Position numbers and translations under genes: made by a program
Assembly (NCBI GenBank): GCA_002402315.1
Contig: DHFP01000027.1
Location: 1 to 5,781, forward strand
DNA from: Clostridiales bacterium UBA4821
GTDB taxonomy: Bacteria > Bacillota > Clostridia > Acetivibrionales > UBA4821
Direction of reading: 5' to 3'
Length of the DNA: 5,781 nucleotides
Part shown: positions 1 through 5,715 of the stretch, piece after piece
Layout: each line of letters begins with the position of its first letter
Position numbering within the stretch: the stretch's first letter is position 1
The notes under the pieces: generated by a model
What the model saw: only the letters and a program-made list of their open reading frames with translations
Databases searched by the model: none
Told to the model about the DNA's origin: nothing

Positions 1-167
1 GCGAGAGAGGCAACTGGATGGGACTGCTGATTTTCAACAGTGGAATAATTTCCTTCTTCTCTTCCAAGAGGTTTCCAAGAACCCTGCTGAAAATAATCGT
101 TATTTAGTATACCATTGACTTCTTCTTCACTCTGTGCATTAAATAACTGAGATACAATTTTTATCAT
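1..167 (-). CDS. Partial CDS (5' end only): probable GHKL-type ATPase of a restriction-modification-like operon
   Basis: An open frame starts at an ATG (165-167) and runs without a stop to the left window edge, giving 55 complete codons plus a partial one. The start lies 8 bp after the stop of the 79-residue gene, so the two are probably co-transcribed; only a weak GAGTG-like ribosome site precedes it. The visible part has an N-terminal helix-like stretch (MIKIVSQLFNAQSEEE) and then the pattern W-K-P-L-G-R-E-E-G-N-Y-S-T-V-E-N-Q-Q at about residues 35-52, followed by S-H-P-V-A-S-L. From memory, W-x-P-(L/Y/F)-G-G-x-x-x-N-(Y/F)-x-x-V-x-NQQ-x-x-P-x-x-A-L precedes the ATP-binding N-box (EK-x-x-NSIDA) in GHKL ATPases, MutL/MORC relatives found beside methyltransferases in restriction-modification clusters. 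The ATP-binding motifs themselves lie outside the window, so the function is an inference from about 25 residues plus context. Confidence 0.6.
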   Translation of the reverse strand, partial: MIKIVSQLFNAQSEEEVNGILNNDYFQQGSWKPLGREEGNYSTVENQQSHPVASL

Positions 168-175
168 ACTAACAC

Positions 176-415
176 TCAATCGGGGAGGGAAATCTCCTTC
201 TCCACCTTTCCTTGGAATGCACTTTCTACGGTTCTGACTGAATCTTTCAGGGTTTTTATGATATACTTGACCTGGGCATCGGAATATTCGTACCTGCTCT
301 TATCCGCCAGAGGAGCAATGAGTTTTACTGTATGAACTGCCCTCTCCAATCTGGCTTCCGCCAGTTGTTTAAATTTCTGTGATTTCTTGTTTACAGATGT
401 AGTTTCTTCAGTCAT
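176..415 (-). CDS. Small helical conserved-type protein, 79 aa, between the methyltransferase and the ATPase gene
   Basis: I do not know a function for this gene. The frame is open further upstream to 466, but the ATG at 413-415 is chosen because a perfect GGAGGT (423-428) lies 7 nt before it. The product is highly charged and looks all-helical. It has a polar N-terminus (residues 1-13), a basic helix around F15-K-Q-L-A-E-A-R-L-E-R-A, a hydrophobic stretch V-K-L-I-A-P-L (30-36), then S-R-Y-E-Y-S-D-A-Q-V (40-49), and a last helix to about residue 70. The pattern F-x-x-L-A-E-x-R-x-x-x-A-(17-18 residues)-Y-x-Y-(S/T)-D recalls a small protein family I have seen beside DNA methyltransferase genes in accessory regions; this is recollection, not a search. 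No catalytic residues, membrane segment or signal peptide is visible. Context suggests an accessory or DNA-binding subunit of the modification operon. Confidence 0.75.
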   Translation of the reverse strand: MTEETTSVNKKSQKFKQLAEARLERAVHTVKLIAPLADKSRYEYSDAQVKYIIKTLKDSVRTVESAFQGKVEKEISLPD

Positions 416-422
416 TTTATTT

Positions 423-428
423 ACCTCC
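423..428 (-). promoter_or_regulatory. Strong Shine-Dalgarno (GGAGGT) for the 79-aa gene
   Basis: GGAGGT on the minus strand with a 7-nt spacer to the ATG at 415. It decides the start in favour of 415 rather than the upstream start at 466. Confidence 0.8.
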
Positions 429-434
429 ACAGTG

Positions 435-496
435 ATTCTATATATTCTATAGTTTCCCTGTAGCAATTATTCTATAAGATATTATTGTATTTAATA
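435..496 (-). promoter_or_regulatory. Possible internal promoter with three TATAGAAT repeats
   Basis: The 117-bp gap between the methyltransferase stop and the 79-aa start is extremely AT-rich. On the minus strand it has a TATA-like TATTAAATA (488-496), which would give a leader of about 50 nt carrying the Shine-Dalgarno site. It also has three exact copies of TATAGAAT (435-442, 444-451, 469-476). They could be operator half-sites or alternative TATA elements. The low complexity of the region makes this tentative. Confidence 0.3.
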
Positions 497-517
497 TTTT
501 TGTATAATAATAATTCA

Positions 518-536
518 ATGAGATATTATATCTCAT
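518..536. repeat. 19-bp near-perfect palindrome at the end of the methyltransferase gene
   Basis: ATGAGATAT-T-ATATCTCAT has 9-bp arms around one central base and covers the TGA stop (533-535) of the methyltransferase. As RNA it could fold with 6-bp arms and a 7-nt loop. It may be a protein-binding palindrome or a weak hairpin between the second and third genes of the operon. No good U-tract follows at once on the minus strand, so it is not a clear terminator. Confidence 0.5.
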
Positions 537-1615
537 ATAGTGCCTAAAATATCAATTATAGTATCGTCTATAGTATATCTTTTTGGTAACTTTATTACGG
601 TGTCAATTACTCTATTTAATGCAATATTATATGCAGCCTGATGCAGCTCAATTCCGATGGATTTACGGCCCAACCAGAGTGCGGCTAGTAGTGTAGTTCC
701 ACTACCCATATGTGGATCAAGGATAACATTACTTTTTTGTGAAGAAGCTTGGATTAGCCATCGTATCAATTCTAGTGGTTTTTGTGTTGGGTATCCCAAG
801 TACTCCTTTGTTGAATGGGTGATATTTACTGGAGGTATTTCTAAGATACTTTTTGGGTATCTTTTTGCCCCAATATTTGATAAATATAATCTGTTATATT
901 TTCCGTGTGTTGGGGACTTATTTTTCCTTAGTTTTGAATAAGGTTTCCCAGGGGTCATCACACTACTGACATAAAAATTTGTGTCTTCAACAGGGGTTCC
1001 CTTTTTACAAAAAGCAAAGATATTTTCATGAACCATTAGAGGCTTAAAATTTGATGTCCATGGTACATTATTTCGGTTCCATATAATTTCAAATCTGAAA
1101 TCGAACAATTCATTAAAATTGTTATAAACTTCAATGAGTGATGGCTGCTTTCCGAAAACATAGATGAGTCCATTGTCCTTTAAAATATTATGATAGAGGT
1201 TTGCTAATACATCCCAATTGGGTGTTTTGTCCCAAGGTAATTTTGTTGAGCCATATGGAGGATCATCGATAATCAGATCAACAGATGATTTTGGTATTGT
1301 TTTAAGATACTCTTCGCTATCTCCTCTTACAAGATGAGGATTATAAAATATAGGGCTCTCCTCTCCATAAGAAGCAAGAATTCTCGTCTTAGGTGTACCT
1401 TCTTCTTTATACCTCCCTTGGAGGTAATAATTAATTGAACCAGATTTTTGTTTCTGCTTTTTAATGTAGTATTTTAGGATATCGTGACCATTGCTTGTGA
1501 TAAAATTTTGAGTACTATCCTTTTGAATTCCGGTTTTACTTAAATCATAAAATTTTTCATCCGGAATAGAAATTATGGATGTTTCTTTACTACTATTTAG
1601 AATATAATCACTCAT
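533..1615 (-). CDS. Beta-class DNA amino-methyltransferase (N6-adenine or N4-cytosine), 360 aa
   Basis: The enzyme should transfer a methyl group from S-adenosylmethionine to the exocyclic amine of adenine (or cytosine) in a specific DNA site. Catalytic motif IV is DPPYG at 118-122, followed by S-T-K-L-P-W-D. Motif X (Y-P-T-Q-K-P, 275-280) leads into SAM-binding motif I (D-P-H-M-G-S-G-T, 300-307) and I-G-I-E-L at 320-324. The order IV then X-I is that of the beta class. The stretch between about 180 and 270 is the likely target-recognition region. The first 95 residues are extra: a poorly conserved-looking start, then a basic module Y-Y-L-Q-G-R-Y-K-E-E-G-T-P-K-T-R (63-78) resembling a short strand-rich module at the N-terminus of some transposases. 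The ATG at 1615 lies 2 nt after the AbrB stop, with GGGG (about 1626) as a possible ribosome site, so translation is probably coupled. No nuclease gene is visible in the window. Recognition sequence and target base cannot be read from the sequence. Confidence 0.93.
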   Translation of the reverse strand: MSDYILNSSKETSIISIPDEKFYDLSKTGIQKDSTQNFITSNGHDILKYYIKKQKQKSGSINYYLQGRYKEEGTPKTRILASYGEESPIFYNPHLVRGDSEEYLKTIPKSSVDLIIDDPPYGSTKLPWDKTPNWDVLANLYHNILKDNGLIYVFGKQPSLIEVYNNFNELFDFRFEIIWNRNNVPWTSNFKPLMVHENIFAFCKKGTPVEDTNFYVSSVMTPGKPYSKLRKNKSPTHGKYNRLYLSNIGAKRYPKSILEIPPVNITHSTKEYLGYPTQKPLELIRWLIQASSQKSNVILDPHMGSGTTLLAALWLGRKSIGIELHQAAYNIALNRVIDTVIKLPKRYTIDDTIIDILGTI

Positions 1616-1617
1616 TT

Positions 1618-1803
1618 TTAGACAACCCCTTCATCTTTAACTGGTTCTACTTCCACTATCATTCGATTGTTGTCAATTCTGAAATTCCATGATATCTTAT
1701 CGTTTTCACCGAGATTAAACCATTTTATAAAAGATATTGGAACTGTGGTCCTTAAAGAAGCGCTTGAATCATTTGCCCTATGGAGTGTTGTAACGTGTTT
1801 CAT
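1618..1803 (-). CDS. AbrB-family (swapped-hairpin) DNA-binding regulator, 61 aa
   Basis: A small transcription regulator of the SpoVT/AbrB fold. Residues about 15-55 show the archaeal pattern: S-L-R-T-T-V-P (16-22), then a short helix (I-S-F-I-K-W-F), N-L-G-E-N-D-K-I-S-W (30-39) and two strands ending M-I-V-E-V-E-P. Such proteins dimerise by swapping beta hairpins and bind AT-rich palindromes; some act as MazE-type antitoxins, but no toxin gene is adjacent. The ATG at 1801-1803 has no ribosome site in front, while a TATA-like element sits about 30 bp upstream, which suggests a leaderless mRNA. It is the first gene of the operon and is followed 2 nt after its stop by the methyltransferase. Overlapping palindromes directly upstream (1820-1880) are the obvious candidate for autorepression. 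By position it resembles the controller protein of a restriction-modification operon, which is an inference. Confidence 0.88.
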   Translation of the reverse strand: MKHVTTLHRANDSSASLRTTVPISFIKWFNLGENDKISWNFRIDNNRMIVEVEPVKDEGVV

Positions 1804-1819
1804 TACTACTAATTAATAG

Positions 1820-1880
1820 GTAATATATTACATAAATAGATTACCAATAATAGTTACCTATACTATTACAAAGAATAGTA
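1820..1880. promoter_or_regulatory. Palindrome cluster: candidate AbrB operator
   Basis: Several dyads overlap here. GTAATATATTAC (1820-1831) is a perfect 12-bp palindrome. TAGGTAA (1817-1823) and TTACCTA (1854-1860) are inverted copies 30 bp apart. ATAGT-N7-ACTAT (1850-1866) and TACTATT-N6-AATAGTA (1861-1880) overlap each other. The cluster covers the presumed TATA box and transcription start of the AbrB-methyltransferase operon, as expected for an autoregulatory operator. Binding by the AbrB protein is inferred from position only. Confidence 0.55.
1829..1836 (-). promoter_or_regulatory. TATA-like box of the AbrB-methyltransferase operon
   Basis: TTTATGTA on the minus strand is centred about 30 bp before the ATG at 1803. 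An archaeal TATA box sits 26-27 bp before the transcription start, so the start would fall about 3 nt before the ATG. This fits a leaderless or near-leaderless message and the lack of a ribosome site. The AT-rich context lowers certainty. Confidence 0.45.
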
Positions 1881-1885
1881 CTACA

Positions 1886-2076
1886 TCACTTTTCAAAATC
1901 CAGTGACAAATCAAGTGTTGACCACTTCAGTAGCTAATTAAGAAAAATTCTCTTCGGCAGTTGTATATTGAGAGGAATACATACTTGCATATTTATCGCT
2001 ATATTTTAGCATTGCGTCCTTTTAATTGGTAGTTCCTTTATGTCTCTTATCTGACCTATACAAAGAATACAAACCT
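1886..2076. other. Intergenic stretch without a convincing gene
   Basis: Together with its flanks this is part of a 370-bp gap between the AbrB start and the helicase stop. No reading frame here has a plausible start, ribosome site and protein-like composition. Weak inverted repeats occur (TCACT 1886-1890 with AGTGA 1902-1906; AAGTG 1913-1917 with CACTT 1923-1927). They may extend the regulatory region, or mean nothing. Confidence 0.4.
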
Positions 2077-2091
2077 GTGCACATCGTGCAC
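2077..2091 (+). repeat. Short GC-rich hairpin GTGCAC-ATC-GTGCAC
   Basis: Two copies of the 6-bp palindrome GTGCAC flank ATC, giving a 6-bp stem with a 3-nt loop. On the plus strand it is followed by TTTCTTTCT, a terminator-like arrangement, but no plus-strand gene leads into it. It could stop antisense transcription or be a binding site. Confidence 0.35.
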
Positions 2092-2114
2092 TTTCTTTCT
2101 ATTGTTGTTAATAT

Positions 2115-2149
2115 ATCTAAAAATGAAGATAGTAATAGATACTATCTTC
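2115..2149 (-). terminator. Hairpin plus U-tract terminator after the helicase gene
   Basis: GAAGATAGTA (2125-2134) and TACTATCTTC (2140-2149) form a perfect 10-bp stem with a 5-nt loop. Reading on the minus strand, the stem begins 24 nt after the helicase stop and is followed by ATTTTTAG. This fits transcription termination of the helicase message. The inner part repeats the ATAGT-N7-ACTAT dyad found in the AbrB promoter region. Confidence 0.65.
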
Positions 2150-2173
2150 GCAGTCTACGCATCTGCTTATCCC

Positions 2174-3526
2174 CTAGGGATTATCTTTCAAACGAATACC
2201 AATCTTGGTTCTTCTCCCCCCGTCTTCCCTAATTCCCAATTCATTCAACTTCTGAGTGAACTTCTTTTTAGACAGTATAACCTCCCCTGTTTCATTACCC
2301 CACTTAGTGAAGGCATCCCAGAGACTGTCTTTGTCCACTTTACACTGCAAATCATCCAAATCGATGATACAATACCCATCGATAAATTGTCCAACAATAT
2401 CACTCTCTGTTTTGTATTGCATTGTTGCAACCTGGACCCCTTTTGGTTTTATCAACTTGTGGCCATTTTTATAGTACCTCCGCAAGCCCTGTATCATCCA
2501 GTTTAAGATGCCAGAAGATTCAGCAAGGAGTTTTTCATGAATATAGGGATCGCGGTCTTCCTGGGGGATTGTAATATCAAATGGTATCAGCCAAACACGC
2601 CTCCATATGGCATTATCTGTGCCTACAATACGGGGCTTATGATTGGTTGCAAACCAAATCTTACCATTAATCTTAAGCTCACGTTCATCCTGATAAAGTC
2701 CTCTTGCAGTGATTGTATCTCCCCCAGTCATCTGTTTTACTAGTTTCTCAGAGAGTCTATCCTCAGCATCACCTTCAGATGAAGTTATTAAACGTGCACC
2801 ATCCAGACGCACGATATCGGATCTAGGGCTTCCACCAGGTGTGCAATGAACCATTAACGTGTCAGATGCGACATTGGTAGCATAATCCCCAAATATTTTC
2901 GATATTACATTCTGTGTTACCGTCTTGCCATTTCTTCCTGTTCCATAAAGAATGAAAAACACTTGTTCTGGATTATCTGCAAGTAGGGTGTAACCACAAA
3001 TCATTTGGATTGCGTCAATCAACTCTTGATTATTGTCGAAAACCAATGATAGATGGTTTTCCCAAGTCGGGCAGTCTGCACTTGGATCGTATATAACCCC
3101 TGAAATCTTAGTGATATAATCCTGTTTTCTATGTTCTCTAAATGATAATGTATCAAGTTCCAATGTTCCATTCTTACAATTGAACAGGCTCTTATCAGCA
3201 TTCCATTTGGTAGCTGTCATTGGAACCAACGGCTGGGCTGATTGCACCATATTTTTCCTATACTGGTGACCTGCAGATCTTCTTGCCCATTTGGTTAATT
3301 CCTGTCTTATAGTCTCTTCATTCTCTTGAGAGATCTCTTCCTGGATTGAATTAACAGTTTTATTTGCATAAATCATAATTTTCTGTTCTTTATCTTTTTC
3401 CCACGCAACACTGTTCCAAATGAACCAGGATTTAGTCGTATTACAATACCTAATATCCTCACCAAATTGGTTGATGAGACGCTCCGCATTTCCCATATCG
3501 GAAAGGCAGAATCTTCTAAGTTTCAA
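2174..3526 (-). CDS. D5/P4-type SF3 replicative helicase (phage/plasmid primase C-terminal type), about 450 aa
   Basis: A DNA-unwinding ATPase expected to start replication of the mobile element. Numbered from the GTG at 3535, a D5_N-type region opens with L-S-D-M-G-N-A-E-R-L (11-20) and W-F-I-W-N-S-V-A-W (37-45). The SF3 core follows: Walker A G-T-G-R-N-G-K-T (198-205), Walker B around I-T-S-S-E (250-254), motif C W-F-A-T-N-H-K-P (294-301) and arginine finger I-W-R-R-V (310-314). A winged-helix-like tail covers about 378-450. The frame also contains a GTG at 3535, but that codon lies inside a perfect AGGTGAT (3531-3537). The TTG at 3524-3526, 4 nt after it, is therefore the better start, giving 450 residues. 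A TAG directly before the GTG excludes an in-frame extension. Many relatives carry an N-terminal primase-polymerase domain; it is absent here, so priming must come from another gene. The gene ends at a hairpin terminator. Confidence 0.93.
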   Translation of the reverse strand: MKLRRFCLSDMGNAERLINQFGEDIRYCNTTKSWFIWNSVAWEKDKEQKIMIYANKTVNSIQEEISQENEETIRQELTKWARRSAGHQYRKNMVQSAQPLVPMTATKWNADKSLFNCKNGTLELDTLSFREHRKQDYITKISGVIYDPSADCPTWENHLSLVFDNNQELIDAIQMICGYTLLADNPEQVFFILYGTGRNGKTVTQNVISKIFGDYATNVASDTLMVHCTPGGSPRSDIVRLDGARLITSSEGDAEDRLSEKLVKQMTGGDTITARGLYQDERELKINGKIWFATNHKPRIVGTDNAIWRRVWLIPFDITIPQEDRDPYIHEKLLAESSGILNWMIQGLRRYYKNGHKLIKPKGVQVATMQYKTESDIVGQFIDGYCIIDLDDLQCKVDKDSLWDAFTKWGNETGEVILSKKKFTQKLNELGIREDGGRRTKIGIRLKDNP

Positions 3527-3530
3527 AAAA

Positions 3531-3537
3531 ATCACCT
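3531..3537 (-). promoter_or_regulatory. Shine-Dalgarno AGGTGAT that sets a TTG start for the helicase
   Basis: AGGTGAT is a perfect anti-16S match on the minus strand. It overlaps the GTG at 3535, which therefore cannot be served by it, and lies 4 nt before the in-frame TTG at 3526. Its presence argues that the helicase starts here and is not the remnant of a longer primase-helicase. Confidence 0.7.
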
Positions 3538-3904
3538 ATCATTATTTATTTCAATACCCGTCACTGTCCTCTTATTCAGCGAGAAACAACAAGGATGCCA
3601 AAGGGCAGCTATAATACTGATATTAATGATCCAATTGGAAAAAACGGTGCATATTACTGAATATCAGATTATCAACATGATTTTATAGAACAGTCTCTTT
3701 AACATGTTATTCTTGGTGTTGTCGTATCACTAACTCACTTTATTATCAATTACTCTGGATTAAATGGATTTCCAATACCAGAGCAATGAATGAGCCGCGA
3801 TACCAGCGACAGCGTACAATTAGGCTTGGCTAATGAAAAAAGATTTCGCTGTGAAGGGGTGGCTCTATCTCCGTTAAATTATTACGCTTTGTATTCTGTT
3901 TAGT
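3536..3904. other. 369-bp gap with inverted repeats; candidate origin or control region
   Basis: No convincing gene. Minus-strand frames are broken by stops and show no primase motif. Dyads present are CTGATATT (3617-3624) with AATATCAG (3660-3667), TCCAATTGGA (3630-3639), TAACATGTTA (3700-3709), and CTCTGG (3753-3758) with CCAGAG (3778-3783). The position directly upstream of the replicative helicase makes a replication origin or helicase promoter possible. A T6 run on the minus strand (3835-3840) may end the message of the upstream 267-aa gene. All of this is weak evidence. Confidence 0.3.
3790..3903 (+). other. Possible 37-codon ORF or gene remnant on the plus strand
   Basis: ATG at 3790 to TAG at 3901-3903 encodes 37 residues with a fairly protein-like ending (E-K-R-F-R-C-E-G-V-A-L-S-P-L-N-Y-Y-A-L). 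Its first third is GC-richer than the surroundings. No ribosome site is visible and a TGA precedes the ATG. The same frame upstream (from an ATG at 3595) reads as short segments broken by TGA and TAA. It may be a decayed gene or chance; I recognise no family. Confidence 0.2.
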
Positions 3905-4708
3905 TCAGAGGAATGAGGTTAAAAATGGTATAAATGGAGAAATCAAGGTAATATGGTCTGCAACAGAACTAATAAATCTTGTATAATTTTCGAGGTAATT
4001 TTTTGTTCCTCGTGTCTTTTCTAAATCATCTATATTATCCATTAATGCTTTTTTCTTATCTTTGGTTATTTCAGCATCATCAATCACTTTGCGTAATCTT
4101 TCAAATTCTTGGCGGACAGTGATGTTTGACGTTTGCTCTTGTAATTGTACTTGTGTTTGGGTGACATTAACTACTACCGGGGGATTTTCTTTTTGTGGTA
4201 TAGTTTCCCGAGATGTCTCTACCTTCGAAGGGTAAAATGGTAACATTTCGGGGATTGCGTTTATCATTGCTCTTTGTCTTAAGAAATAACTGATTAATGT
4301 TTGAATAATATCTTCTTTTGTAATGTTACTCGAAAAATGAGCATTTAATTCGATAATTCTTAAAATACCTTCGTTAACATCATAGGTCTTTCCTTCGTAA
4401 TACTCCCGAAATTCCTTTTCCTGATATGGACAAAACCTTTTAATTAATACAAGTGCTTGTTGATACCATTCGCTATAAAGTCGAATTAAGTCAATTTTCA
4501 ATTCCGCGAGTTCTGCTCTGGGTTTATCAAATATTTTTTCGGTAAAGAAAACATCGCCTTCCTCATTCCATGCGCCGCCAGAAGCAATTTGATATGACCA
4601 AGGTAGTAGTTTTGATTTTTCAATCAAATCGATCATCATCTTTTCAATTTCTTTTGCCTTATTTTCCAATTTATCAATTTTTCGTTCTAAAGGCCCATCA
4701 TATGACAT
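3905..4708 (-). CDS. Unknown 267-aa protein with coiled coil, linker and hydrophobic C-terminus
   Basis: I cannot assign a function. The N-terminus (about 6-35) is a charged, heptad-like coiled coil rich in K and E. Residues 60-150 look helical. A proline-rich linker (about 157-177) leads to P-V-V-V-N-V-T-Q-T-Q-V-Q-L-Q-E-Q (177-192). A second charged helical region (about 198-235) follows. The tail is F-I-S-S-V-A-D-H-I-T-L-I-S-P-F-I-P-F-L (245-263), hydrophobic but short and interrupted by prolines. From memory, similar tails (A-D/N-H-x-T-x-x-x-P-F-x-P) occur at the end of some proteins near phage-resistance genes, including ones with AbiTii-like domains, so a defence or membrane-associated role is possible but unproven. 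The ATG at 4708 is preceded by GGCGGT with a 5-nt spacer. The gene starts 47 bp after the integrase stop on the same strand and could share its message. Confidence 0.8.
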   Translation of the reverse strand: MSYDGPLERKIDKLENKAKEIEKMMIDLIEKSKLLPWSYQIASGGAWNEEGDVFFTEKIFDKPRAELAELKIDLIRLYSEWYQQALVLIKRFCPYQEKEFREYYEGKTYDVNEGILRIIELNAHFSSNITKEDIIQTLISYFLRQRAMINAIPEMLPFYPSKVETSRETIPQKENPPVVVNVTQTQVQLQEQTSNITVRQEFERLRKVIDDAEITKDKKKALMDNIDDLEKTRGTKNYLENYTRFISSVADHITLISPFIPFLTSFL

Positions 4709-4755
4709 AATATACCGCCTATTTCAGCAATAAAATAATAATAGTACCAAAAACT

Positions 4756-5715
4756 TCAATGAAAATTAATTTTCCCCCACCTTTCTATGTAGTTCTTGAA
4801 TACACTTTCTGGCCTGAACTGTTTGTGTGAAGTCCAGTTCACTCCAGACACACAATGCAACATAATGAAGTTCTTATTAGCATCTGTAAATCCTATCTCA
4901 TCACTAATCTGCTCGAAGCCTTTTCTAAAATCCTTGAGTGTCCACCATCCCTCACAATGGTTTAGGGGTATTTTCATCAGTAATAGCCATCTTCGAATAC
5001 TTGGGTAACTCCATATTAATTCATCACTATTGAGGTCTCTAATGGCCTCCTCTATTGGTCCGATTAAATGTGGGTGTAGCGGGACATAATGCGCCAGGCG
5101 ATTTTTATCCTGTTTGGCCTCGACAACCAGAACTGGTGGATTTTGTGACAATGCAGTTCTAAATTGTCCGGCGGTTAACCTTGTTGCCGTTTGGGGTCTT
5201 TGACCTGTGTATGATAAGAATAGAATAAGTGCAAAGTAATTGATTTTCTTGTATTCTGGAAGCCCATTTGTCTTTAAAATCGAAATTAAGCGAATTATAT
5301 CTTCTTTCGTGATAATTCGGTCAGTCAGTAATTTAATTTCTCTCCTTGCCTTTGGTTTTTGAAATATTGCTAAATATGCAAGTATCTGTGTGTCCAGCCG
5401 TGTCTTGTATAGATAATTCAGAAAATTTCGATTGTAGATGAACATCTTATGTATGGTTGTTTGGGAATGATATCTCTCTAGAATCAAGTTTGCAAGGGAG
5501 TTGAGAGTAACCTGATTTAACTCTCCTTTAGTCGATTGCCATAACAAATTCAATGCCTTTTTAATATCCTGATTCGAACTTGCGGACAAACCCCGGCATC
5601 GGGAACGTGAAAAATCCAATAACTCGCTTTTTTCAAAAAATACGCTCCCATTTTGCTTTCTATCGGGAAAATATGTGTTATTATTAGAGCAGGCGGTTGC
5701 CTGGAAATCGGGCAA
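4756..5715 (-). CDS. Tyrosine recombinase / integrase, up to 319 aa
   Basis: Catalyses site-specific integration and excision of the element. Numbered from the TTG at 5715, residues about 64-112 form the helical core-binding domain (T-L-N-S-L-A-N-L-I-L-E-R-Y followed by Y-N-R-N-F-L-N-Y-L). The catalytic domain follows: box I S-Y-T-G-Q-R with Arg173, a strand-turn lysine near K201/K204, K-D-F-R with Arg264 (Lys261 in place of the usual His, as seen in some archaeal integrases), a poorly conserved L-H-C segment (286-288), H297, and the likely nucleophile Tyr309 in F-K-N-Y-I-E-R. The stop at 4756 leaves the usual short tail. The start is uncertain. The TTG at 5715 sits in a hairpin loop without a ribosome site, and the frame is open to the window's right edge. 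The first 45 residues look unlike a protein domain, so TTG at 5619 or 5589 are alternatives. An integrase at the edge of the element is typical. Confidence 0.88.
   Translation of the reverse strand: MPDFQATACSNNNTYFPDRKQNGSVFFEKSELLDFSRSRCRGLSASSNQDIKKALNLLWQSTKGELNQVTLNSLANLILERYHSQTTIHKMFIYNRNFLNYLYKTRLDTQILAYLAIFQKPKARREIKLLTDRIITKEDIIRLISILKTNGLPEYKKINYFALILFLSYTGQRPQTATRLTAGQFRTALSQNPPVLVVEAKQDKNRLAHYVPLHPHLIGPIEEAIRDLNSDELIWSYPSIRRWLLLMKIPLNHCEGWWTLKDFRKGFEQISDEIGFTDANKNFIMLHCVSGVNWTSHKQFRPESVFKNYIERWGKINFH

Noticed and set aside
657..941. 94-codon plus-strand ORF
   Set aside because: It is antisense to the methyltransferase catalytic domain, including the codons for its SAM-binding motif; a shadow frame.
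2026..2506. Plus-strand ORFs (2026-2232, 2102-2506) overlapping the helicase
   Set aside because: They are antisense to conserved helicase codons, lack ribosome sites and have no recognisable domain.
3536..3904. Frameshifted primase N-terminal domain upstream of the helicase
   Set aside because: A TAG directly precedes the helicase frame, other minus-strand frames have many stops and no primase motif, and a perfect ribosome site marks a true start.
5571..5579. T-loop-like GTTCGAATC on the minus strand, suggesting a tRNA or tRNA-derived attachment site near the integrase
   Set aside because: The flanking bases do not pair into a T-stem, and no anticodon arm, D arm or acceptor stem can be drawn around it.
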